The notes under the pieces were generated by a model. It searched no databases and was not told where the DNA came from. It saw only the letters and a list, made by a program, of their open reading frames with translations. From positions 1 through 15,135 of the forward strand of contig CAZADH010000138.1 of the NCBI GenBank assembly GCA_964483805.1: DNA of 15,135 bases. The letters run 5' to 3'. The translations under genes and the position numbers were made by a program. Below are positions 6,969-13,668 of this stretch, piece after piece. Each line of letters opens with the position of its first letter. Position 1 is the stretch's first letter. Source of the DNA: CAZADH01 sp964483805. GTDB taxonomy: Bacteria > Muiribacteriota > Ozemobacteria > Ozemobacterales > Ozemobacteraceae.

Positions 6969-8845
6969 GCCGTCTCCCACTCCTGCACCAAGACCAGTTC
7001 GGGCCCCTGGTTGCGGACGTCTGTGAGTTTGTTGAGCGAAGACTGAATCGTCTTCTTATTTACAACGTATTGAATCGATGCCGTCACTGACGACGCCTTC
7101 CCCGGTTCCGGCGTCGGGATCAGAAACGCCGGACGCTTGTCGGCCGAAGTCGCGGTTACGATCGCCTGTTGGCGACCCACGAGCGGGTCGACCAATGTCG
7201 CGGTAACCTGCGTCAGCCCTTCGCCATCCCAGGGCAACGCCTCGCAGTTGACCCGCCAGATGTCGAGATATGACAGCGGGGAGGCCACCGGCATGTCGCC
7301 ATTGACCACCGGAACGAAGCGCGTGATCGTGATGGTTTTCACGCCCGACCGGGCCTTCACCGTCAGCTTGGCCTCGATGCGGTACTTCAAAACCTCGAGC
7401 TGATCGCGATACTTCTCGTACAGCGAGGCCATCGGAAAATTGAGCGAGGTGCGCGTCGTGTTGCCAGGCTGTTGATGCCAGTCGTTGTCGCTGTTGACCC
7501 CGCCCCAACGCGCCGCTTGTTGCACACCATCGCCCGGAACCTGGCCCTCGTTGTCAAAGATGGCAATGGCCAAGGCGACTTCGGTGACGCCCAACTCGCG
7601 GACGCCGGTCATCTTCGGCAAGACCAGGCTCGCCTCCGGCCAGTCACCTTGTGGCGCGGTAACGATCAGCTTGTCGCGCAGTTCGGGGTTCTTGGCCAGA
7701 AAAGGGCCGATGCCGATGAAGCCACCGCAACCGCCGCGCGCCTCTTCGACCAACGGACGCATCATGCTGATCACCTGTTGATCGGTGCGAACCGCGCTTA
7801 CCTTTTTGAGTTTGAACGATGTCTTGAACTGGACGACCGCACTGGACGGTTTCAGTGGCGCCAGGACCGGATCGCCAAGACTCGGAGACGGCGATTGCAA
7901 TGCCTGCGGATTCACTCCCGTTACCCCGGAGTTCGGCGAATCATACAACTCGTCGTAGATGCGCCGGAGAATCGGGTCGAGGTAACGGTTCAGATCGGAC
8001 TCCTTGCCACCGGCGCGACCGATCATCTTGACCTTGAGGCAGCCGTTTTTCGTCAGGGTGTCACGCACCGTGTCCTTGTCGACCGCAAAACCCAGGCCCA
8101 CGCCAGCGCAGCCGATCGCTGCCGTCGTGTTCGCCGACTTCGACAGATAACTGAAACTCTGCTTGTAATCGACGGTGACCTCGAACCCGACCGGCGGGGC
8201 AATCGACGAGTACGTATACTCGCACCAGACCGGAATTCCGGTTGCGCCACTGGTCAAGTCGGCGTAGAGATCGGCACCAAGCCGACTCAACGACAACGAA
8301 AACGGGATCTCGCTCGAGGCAAACCCGGTCGTCACTTCCTTCTGCTCAGGGGCTGCCGTCACGAGCGGATCGCCTTTGCCCGAGAAGGTCCACAATTTGA
8401 TCTTCTTGTAGGGCAGGGGCGACAACCGAATCTCGGTGGGAAACCCCAGTTTTTGTGCCAGTTTCACGACCTCCGGCTTGAGCGCGGCCATCGCCGCCGC
8501 CGTCGGATCGAGCCGGACCGCGAACTGGACATTGGCCCCCTCGACGAGCTTCGAGCGGTCGTCGGGGTCGGGCATCTGAAACTTCGTCAGCACGAACATC
8601 GGGCCGTTCTCATTCACGGCGACGCGCGGTTTGGCCGCCGCGTAATACCAGATGTCGTTGCGCAGGGCGTCGCGAATGACGGTGATCGCTTCGTTGACCC
8701 CGTTGTCACCCTTTACATATACAGTGTATTGCAGCCCGGTGCCCGCCGCGGGTTGGGCCAGGGCCGCCGTGGCGAACCCCATGACCATGAGCAATGCCAG
8801 CATCCAAACGGGAAGCGTCGACCGAGAATACGCGCAGACGGACAT
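6947..8845 (-). CDS. Exported protein C of the five-paralog family
   Basis: A 632-residue protein starts at the ATG at 8845, with AAAAGGAA ending five bases upstream. A longer reading from ATGs at 8875/8872 is possible and would overlap the preceding gene as ATGA, but it adds ten residues before the signal peptide and has a poor ribosome site. The signal peptide ends at about residue 30 (A-L-A, then Q-P). Family landmarks are A-I-T-V-I-R-D at 53-59, W-Y-Y at 66-68 (here followed by A-A-A in place of V-P), L-G-A-D-L-Y-A-D-L at 189-197, and V-D-Y-K-Q-S-F at 225-231. A Pro/Ser linker covers about 303-335. C-G-G-F-I-G is at 373-378 and N-G-D-M-P-V-A-S-P at 515-523. It pairs most closely with protein D. 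The protein is probably soluble in the periplasm or secreted. No enzyme motif is seen and the family is not one I can name. Confidence 0.88.
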   Translation of the reverse strand: MSVCAYSRSTLPVWMLALLMVMGFATAALAQPAAGTGLQYTVYVKGDNGVNEAITVIRDALRNDIWYYAAAKPRVAVNENGPMFVLTKFQMPDPDDRSKLVEGANVQFAVRLDPTAAAMAALKPEVVKLAQKLGFPTEIRLSPLPYKKIKLWTFSGKGDPLVTAAPEQKEVTTGFASSEIPFSLSLSRLGADLYADLTSGATGIPVWCEYTYSSIAPPVGFEVTVDYKQSFSYLSKSANTTAAIGCAGVGLGFAVDKDTVRDTLTKNGCLKVKMIGRAGGKESDLNRYLDPILRRIYDELYDSPNSGVTGVNPQALQSPSPSLGDPVLAPLKPSSAVVQFKTSFKLKKVSAVRTDQQVISMMRPLVEEARGGCGGFIGIGPFLAKNPELRDKLIVTAPQGDWPEASLVLPKMTGVRELGVTEVALAIAIFDNEGQVPGDGVQQAARWGGVNSDNDWHQQPGNTTRTSLNFPMASLYEKYRDQLEVLKYRIEAKLTVKARSGVKTITITRFVPVVNGDMPVASPLSYLDIWRVNCEALPWDGEGLTQVTATLVDPLVGRQQAIVTATSADKRPAFLIPTPEPGKASSVTASIQYVVNKKTIQSSLNKLTDVRNQGPELVLVQEWETATGSGKP

Positions 8846-8850
8846 GGTCG

Positions 8851-8856
8851 TTCCTT
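8851..8856 (-). promoter_or_regulatory. Ribosome binding site supporting the start of exported protein C at 8845
   Basis: AAGGAA, part of a longer AAAAGGAA, lies five bases before the ATG at 8845. The alternative start at 8875 has only GGTGA upstream, but it overlaps the preceding stop codon, so coupled initiation there cannot be excluded. Confidence 0.6.
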
Positions 8857-8871
8857 TTCTGTCGGCGGCCA

Positions 8872-9648
8872 TCATGGGGTCACCGTGAATGAGGCCGTCA
8901 GCGTCACCGAATCGCCGCCCTGGGCGCGATGGGTGGTGCTCTCGCTGATCGTCTCTTGCCGCTGGGCCTGGGCATACCCGACCGCGACCGCACCGCTGGC
9001 CAGGCCGACCGAGGCCGTCGCGGCCCCGTCGTTGATCACCACCGTGCGCACCCGTTGCCGCACGCCCGTTTCTTTCGTCCACTTCAGTTGCGCCCGGGCA
9101 CTGACCGGCAACGTCTGCTTGTCCGGCGGCGCCGGGATCATGATCTGCACCGGAATCTCGGTCAACGAACCGCCGGCCAGCGGTCGCCGCAGCGCCTCCT
9201 GCCCGCCAATGTCGATCTCGAGGCCGAACTCTTCGGGCCGGACGGCGATGACCCGTGCCGCCGAACCGAGCCGGTCGGTCACCCGCCGCTGCAATTCAGC
9301 GATGTCAGGTTGATCGGCAACGATACCGGCATTGGCGGTCAAAATCAGTTGGTCTCCCGCCTTCATCGCCATAAAGGGCTGCCCGGAACTGTTCGGATCA
9401 CTCAGGCTGATGCGACCTGGAACATACGATACCGACCCGCCGGCCTCGTCGACTTCGACGATGCGAATCGAGCCCAGGTCGCGACCGAGATCACCGGCGA
9501 GATCGCCGGCCCACGCGGTCGGCGCCAATCCGCAAATCACGCCAAAGATCGCGCAGGCCGAAAACAGAAACACGCGATAAGAATACACCGTATTTACAGT
9601 CCCCCGCTTACACGCCAGCACACCCGCACATCTGCGAAAGCCAGGCAT
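8872..9648 (-). CDS. Small exported protein of unknown family
   Basis: A 258-residue protein is read from the ATG at 9648, supported by AGAGGA with a five-base spacer. A TTG start at 9678 is possible but lacks support. The N-terminus is long and basic (M-P-G-F-R-R and later C-K-R-G), followed by a hydrophobic segment and A-W-A near residue 47, so it is a signal peptide with an extended n-region or a start placed too early. A short repeat G-D-L-A-G-D-L-G-R-D-L-G follows the predicted cleavage site. The remainder is beta-rich and ends in S-V-T-L-T-A-S-F-T-V. It has none of the landmarks of the five paralogs (no W-Y-x-V-P, no C-G-x-F-I-G), and its mature part has no cysteine. The gene sits between proteins B and C, and its stop overlaps a possible start of protein C, suggesting it is made in step with it. 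No known domain is recognised. Confidence 0.8.
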   Translation of the reverse strand: MPGFRRCAGVLACKRGTVNTVYSYRVFLFSACAIFGVICGLAPTAWAGDLAGDLGRDLGSIRIVEVDEAGGSVSYVPGRISLSDPNSSGQPFMAMKAGDQLILTANAGIVADQPDIAELQRRVTDRLGSAARVIAVRPEEFGLEIDIGGQEALRRPLAGGSLTEIPVQIMIPAPPDKQTLPVSARAQLKWTKETGVRQRVRTVVINDGAATASVGLASGAVAVGYAQAQRQETISESTTHRAQGGDSVTLTASFTVTP

Positions 9649-9677
9649 TGGGTTCCTCTCTCTCGGATCCACCGACA

Positions 9678-9723
9678 ACCCAGCGCGACAGGAAGGCAGG
9701 ACGCCCCCCCTGTCGCGCCGGGT
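9678..9723 (-). repeat. Long inverted repeat after exported protein B
   Basis: GCGCGACAGG (9683-9692) pairs perfectly with CCTGTCGCGC (9709-9718) across a 16-base loop. Past one A/C mismatch, ACCC (9678-9681) pairs with GGGT (9720-9723), giving 14 of 15 paired positions. The structure starts 12 bases after the stop codon of protein B and ends before the ribosome site of the next gene. No T run follows on the minus strand, so termination is doubtful; 3' end stabilisation or differential expression within the operon is more likely. Confidence 0.6.
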
Positions 9724-9734
9724 CGCCGAATAGA

Positions 9735-11645
9735 TTACTGGTTGAGCAGATCGCTGTCGGTGACGAACAACAGATCGTTTCCGTCCTCGATCATGCTGGG
9801 ATATTTGATCTCTTTCTTGAACTTCGCCGATTCAAAGGTCAAGGTCCCTTCGAGGGTCGGCACATCGAGCCCACCCTTGTCGATGACCACAAACCCCGAA
9901 CCCTGCTTCGACAAGGTCACATTGGCGGTGATCGTCTTCCCTTTGACGCTCGTGTTCTTGACCACGAGCTTGACCAGCTTCAGATCGGACGAGGTGTTCC
10001 ATTTGTCAGCCGGAATCAGGTCGTTGTCGGCCTCGTATTTCTTGCCGTAGAAGGTCAAGTTGTCGCCGTTCAGTTCGATCAACTGGACGGCCGACAACGG
10101 CGTCGACACCGCGGCCCCACCGTCGAACACAGCGGCAGTCAGGTTCTGGTTGATCGTCGTCCCCTTCCCGGGATCGAAACTGATCTTCCAGGTCTGTTTG
10201 TATTGCAGCTCTTTGACCTTGTCTTTGTAGGCATCGAAAGCACCGGCCAGCGCAAAGGCGAGGGTGGTGCGGGGGTTGCCGTTGGCGTCTTTCCAGGCGT
10301 AGCCGTCGGTCCGGGTGACCTTCGCCATCTCTTGTTTGACACCCTTGACCTGCGTGCCCGCCTTGTCGACGATCATGACCTGGATCGAGATCTCAGTGAT
10401 GCCCGCCGCCGCCAGCTTGCTGGTGTCCCCCAGGTCGGGCAACGAATAGAACGCACTCGACCAGTTGTAGGCCGGCATGATCGCGATCATGCGGGCGCGA
10501 ATCTCTTTGTCTTTGTCGGCATCGCCCGTGAGATACGGCGACAGAGAAATCACGCCGCCACACGAGGTTTTGCGCGTGACCAGACTGCGCTTGCTCATGT
10601 TGAACTCGAGGTTGGTCTTCTTCGACTTCTTGATGTCTTTGATGGCCAGCGACGAACCGCTCGAATACCACCAATTGCCGGTGGTGGTCGGCTCTTTGGC
10701 CTTGGCCGCGTCGATTTTCTCGGGGGCCTCGACTTCGAACATCTCAGCTTGCATCTTCTCGAGGACCGGATCGATGTACTTGTCCATGTCCTGGTCTTTG
10801 AACTCGGGGCCCTCGATGCGTTCGACGGTCAGCGAACCCGACTTGGTCAGGTCTTCGCGCAACGTCTGCACCGATTGCTGGCTGTTGCCGCCGCCACCGT
10901 AGTAGTGACGACCCCACCACGTGCGGTACCAGTTGTTCCAGTTCGACTTGCTCTGCGAATCCGAGCTGTAGTGCGACGAAGCCCTCTCGAGATCGCACTT
11001 GACCTTGAACCCGCACTTCGGGGTCAGGCCCTGGTAATCGAACGCCATGCTGACCATGATGCCGCCGCCCTTCGTGCACAGGGTTTCAGCCAGGTCGACG
11101 GTCAAAGCGTTGAGATTGATCTGCACCGGGATCGCCTGGTTGGCGAACGTCGGGGCAACATCGGGCGTCTGCGGGGCATCGCCGAGCTTGTCGCCGCCCG
11201 GACCATAAACGGTCAGTTTGGCATCGGTCATCGGCAACGGCGCCAGCATGACTTCACTGGCGGCCATCTTGGCAGCCTTGGCGATTTCGGCCTTGATCGT
11301 GTCGATCGATTTGTTCGGCAGCGAAAGGTTGACCGAAAACTGCAACACTCCGCCGTCGAGCAGTCTCTGGGGGTCTTTGGGGTCTATCGCCTGATACTTT
11401 ACGAGCGAGAAGACCGGCCATGTCTTGCCTGCTTTGTCGGTGAACTCGGCCAAACGGATGCGGCTGGGAACGTAATACCATTGCTTGGTCTTGATTGCAT
11501 CCCTGATGCAGGTCACATGCTCGTCGCCGACGGCGACGTCGAGCGAATCCTCGCCCGCCAGGCTTGCCTGCGCATGCGTGCTCGGCGCCCACAGCACGAG
11601 CAGCGCCACGGCCATCAAAAAACAGAACCAGGTCTTTCTCATCAT
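9735..11645 (-). CDS. Exported protein B of the five-paralog family
   Basis: A 636-residue protein is read from the ATG at 11645, immediately before a signal peptide (M-M-R-K, hydrophobic core, T-H-A cleavage near residue 25) and eight bases after AAGGAGG. The frame is open further upstream, but that leader is Arg-rich and lacks signal features. Landmarks are V-T-C-I-R-D-A at 44-50, W-Y-Y-V-P at 56-60 and G-G-V-L-Q-F at 98-103. P-K-C-G-F at 209-213 is followed by an aromatic and Gly-rich patch at about 235-253 (N-W-N-N-W-Y-R-T-W-W-G then H-Y-Y-G-G-G-G). A second N-W-W-Y patch sits near 324. S-C-G-G-V-I-S is at 361-367 and V-S-T-P-L at 513-517. It resembles protein E most closely. The aromatic patches are unusual for a soluble beta protein and could be a surface-binding or assembly loop. 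Function is unknown; export is well supported. Confidence 0.88.
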   Translation of the reverse strand: MMRKTWFCFLMAVALLVLWAPSTHAQASLAGEDSLDVAVGDEHVTCIRDAIKTKQWYYVPSRIRLAEFTDKAGKTWPVFSLVKYQAIDPKDPQRLLDGGVLQFSVNLSLPNKSIDTIKAEIAKAAKMAASEVMLAPLPMTDAKLTVYGPGGDKLGDAPQTPDVAPTFANQAIPVQINLNALTVDLAETLCTKGGGIMVSMAFDYQGLTPKCGFKVKCDLERASSHYSSDSQSKSNWNNWYRTWWGRHYYGGGGNSQQSVQTLREDLTKSGSLTVERIEGPEFKDQDMDKYIDPVLEKMQAEMFEVEAPEKIDAAKAKEPTTTGNWWYSSGSSLAIKDIKKSKKTNLEFNMSKRSLVTRKTSCGGVISLSPYLTGDADKDKEIRARMIAIMPAYNWSSAFYSLPDLGDTSKLAAAGITEISIQVMIVDKAGTQVKGVKQEMAKVTRTDGYAWKDANGNPRTTLAFALAGAFDAYKDKVKELQYKQTWKISFDPGKGTTINQNLTAAVFDGGAAVSTPLSAVQLIELNGDNLTFYGKKYEADNDLIPADKWNTSSDLKLVKLVVKNTSVKGKTITANVTLSKQGSGFVVIDKGGLDVPTLEGTLTFESAKFKKEIKYPSMIEDGNDLLFVTDSDLLNQ

Positions 11646-11901
11646 TACTGACTCCTCCTTATATTTTGGCGCTCCCACGCACTCTGGCCTGGGCATCACC
11701 ATGAAACCCGCCCATTGTCCCGAACAAACGGTGTTCGTTGTTCGGCCCCGTACCCTGTCGCGGTACCTACCACATTTTCGATTCCCAGAGAAATTGGCCG
11801 CAACGACCCCGTTTCTGCACGAAACGCTCCCGCTGATTCCATTCTTCCGTGCGCTTTCCCGGCACGCGCGTCGGTTCCGATAACTGCACCTGCACGCTTT
11901 T
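11646..11901 (-). promoter_or_regulatory. 256-base gap upstream of exported protein B, possible promoter region
   Basis: This is the longest non-coding gap in the window. It holds a consensus ribosome site (AAGGAGG, 11660-11654) for protein B. An 8-bp perfect inverted repeat, CCGAACAA (11720-11727) with TTGTTCGG (11738-11745), could be an operator or hairpin, and a weaker GTACC/GGTAC pair lies at 11750-11766. No convincing -35/-10 pair or sigma-54 site was found by eye. Its length, compared with 0-107 bases between other neighbours, suggests that a second transcript may start here. Confidence 0.35.
11654..11660 (-). promoter_or_regulatory. Ribosome binding site setting the start of exported protein B
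   Basis: AAGGAGG, within AAGGAGGAG, lies eight bases before the ATG at 11645. It fixes the start just ahead of the signal peptide rather than in the long open leader. Confidence 0.85.
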
Positions 11902-13668
11902 TCACAAAGGGCGCCAATCGTCATCGGAGAACATCAGGAGACCGTAGGAGAAATCCTGCTGTTCGGGTTTGTTGTTGAGCGCCCAGGAGTGGCGAACCCC
12001 GTCCGCTGTGTGGAAGAAGATCATCGCCTGGATCCGCCCCGGGGTACCCGTTGCCCCAATGGGCACCAACCATTGCAGAGGCTCGGGCGGCTCGACGTAG
12101 CCATTGCGTTTTTGGGCCATGATAAACCGAACCACTTCGCGTTTGCCTTCCCGCATGCGCACCTCGATTTTGACCAGGCGCGTCCGGTCGGTTTCGGGGC
12201 GGAACCAATTGATCAAGCCAAAGTCGAGTTTGATCAGCTCGACCAGATCGGTCGGACTCGACAGGGGCACGTCACCAACCCGCACCGGCAAGGTTTCGGT
12301 ATCTGTAAATACATCGTCTTTCTGAATCTCGACGCGCTTGTCGATCTTGAACGTGGCTTCGGCGAGCGGGTCAACACCGGCTGCCAGGATGTTCTTCAGC
12401 GGGATCTTGGCCATGCGCACGGCCTTCCCGTCTGCGTCGCGCCATCCACGCACCCGGGTCCACGTGAAGGGCCAGCGACCGTATTCCTGCCCACCCAATA
12501 TCAGGACCACATCGAGTCCGACCGATGCCAACGGCAACCCGGGAATATCGGGAATATCTGGCAGCAGCAGGTAGGAAAACCGCCAACCGTCCTGGCCATC
12601 CTCAGCGATGTTGTGTGAATCGCGAATCTCTTTCGGATACCGACCAAGACCCAGGAATCCGCTGACCGCACAGCTCCAGCCACGGACCTGGGCATTGGTG
12701 CGTTGAAACACCTGCCAGTCGCGTTCGGCCTGCGCCTGAGCCACCGGCGCCGTGGCCCGCCCGCCTGAGCGCACCAGGTCGCGAGCACTACCCGACGAGC
12801 GCAGGCCCGCTCCCGGCAGCCCCGCCGACCGTGCCGCCGTCGGGGCCGACCCAGCCCCGCGCCCGGCGTTACTCCGGTCGGAATACAGCACCGTGGTGCC
12901 CCGACCGGACCGGGAGGGCAGGGCAGCCGCCGCAGCCCCCGTCGACGACGCCCGCCCAGGCAACGCCGCGGCCGACCCACCCATTGAGGTGGTTGCCCGC
13001 GAACGATCGCCTTCTTTGGCGCCGCGGGCTGCGGCAGGTGGGGCATCGAGAAGGCCGGCGTTGTATTGCAGGCCAAACTTGACCCCGGTCGGGGAATTGA
13101 CCAGCACATCAATAAACCCCGAATCCAGCGTCGGCAGGACCACCTTGAACGAGGCGGTTCGCACCACATCGGCAGCGGCGATCGCCCGTGTCGGACTCGC
13201 CATCGCCGGCATCTTCGTCCCTTGCATCGAATAGAAACTCATGCTGACCCCGCTAAGCGGCAATGGTTCGATGTGAATGGGTCGGCCACCGGCCGCAGGG
13301 ACCTTGACGCGCAGCCGTTCGAGAACGGAGTCGGGGGGCGCCACCACAAAAGAACAGTCAATGACGCCCGACTCGATCAGCTTGTTCGGGTTGCGCGGAT
13401 CGGGCCGCTGGAAACGATAGACCATCAATTCAGGCACATTCTTGCCGTCGACCATGCGCTCGAGCAGATACGGCGACTTCAGCACGCAATACCACTTGGC
13501 GTTGTCGTCCTGGCTCGGAAACAGCATGCATTCGTAGGTGCGGCCGTCGACCGAAATCCTCACATTGTCGAGGATGCCGCGCGCCACTGGTGCCGCCCCC
13601 AACGGGGCGGCACCGAGCAGGCACAACAGGGCGAACAGGCCGAGGTGAACTCGACCGACCGTGCGCAT
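11902..13668 (-). CDS. Exported protein A of the five-paralog family, divergent, adjacent to the secretin
   Basis: A 588-residue protein starts at the ATG at 13668, directly after the TAA of the secretin gene with no intervening base. No good ribosome site is seen, so translation is probably coupled to the secretin. A signal peptide ends near residue 25. Reduced family landmarks remain: Y-E-C-M-L at 45-49, K-W-Y-C-V-L at 58-63, P-E-L-M-V-Y at 79-84, C-A-V-S-G-F-L-G-L-G at 333-342, V-G-D-V-P-L-S-S-P at 464-472, and a C-terminal L-L-M-F-S-D-D-D-W. The equivalent of the central beta region is shorter. Residues 206-311 are a low-complexity linker rich in Ala, Gly, Ser and Arg. Family membership is inferred from order and spacing of these blocks rather than strong identity. 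Zero spacing to the secretin makes it the likeliest direct partner of that pore; it might be a plug, cap or assembly factor, but nothing in the sequence proves this. Confidence 0.85.
   Translation of the reverse strand: MRTVGRVHLGLFALLCLLGAAPLGAAPVARGILDNVRISVDGRTYECMLFPSQDDNAKWYCVLKSPYLLERMVDGKNVPELMVYRFQRPDPRNPNKLIESGVIDCSFVVAPPDSVLERLRVKVPAAGGRPIHIEPLPLSGVSMSFYSMQGTKMPAMASPTRAIAAADVVRTASFKVVLPTLDSGFIDVLVNSPTGVKFGLQYNAGLLDAPPAAARGAKEGDRSRATTSMGGSAAALPGRASSTGAAAAALPSRSGRGTTVLYSDRSNAGRGAGSAPTAARSAGLPGAGLRSSGSARDLVRSGGRATAPVAQAQAERDWQVFQRTNAQVRGWSCAVSGFLGLGRYPKEIRDSHNIAEDGQDGWRFSYLLLPDIPDIPGLPLASVGLDVVLILGGQEYGRWPFTWTRVRGWRDADGKAVRMAKIPLKNILAAGVDPLAEATFKIDKRVEIQKDDVFTDTETLPVRVGDVPLSSPTDLVELIKLDFGLINWFRPETDRTRLVKIEVRMREGKREVVRFIMAQKRNGYVEPPEPLQWLVPIGATGTPGRIQAMIFFHTADGVRHSWALNNKPEQQDFSYGLLMFSDDDWRPL
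12725..13050 (-). other. Low-complexity Ala/Gly/Ser/Arg linker within exported protein A
   Basis: This stretch of the gene encodes about 100 residues dominated by A, G, S and R with almost no aromatic residues, and is likely disordered. Its composition differs from the flanking beta-rich parts. It occupies the position where the paralogs carry Gly-Trp (E), Gly-Ser (D), Pro-Ser (C) or Trp/Tyr-Gly (B) segments, so this is a site where length and composition vary freely across the family. Confidence 0.65.

Noticed and set aside
8846..8875. Start of exported protein C at 8875 with an ATGA overlap
   Set aside because: Kept as an alternative only: the ATG at 8845 has a better ribosome site and leaves a normal signal peptide, although coupled initiation at 8875 cannot be ruled out.
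9678..9723. Hairpin as a Rho-independent terminator after protein B
   Set aside because: No run of T follows the stem on the minus strand, and the next gene with its own ribosome site begins a few dozen bases later in the same direction.
11646..11924. N-terminal extension of protein B across the whole upstream gap
   Set aside because: The frame is open but Arg-rich, overlaps the end of protein A, and puts 93 residues before a clean signal peptide that has its own consensus ribosome site.
11902..13668. Protein A as the pilotin of the secretin
   Set aside because: Pilotins are small lipoproteins of roughly 100-150 residues; this one is 588 residues, has no lipobox and carries the paralog landmarks.
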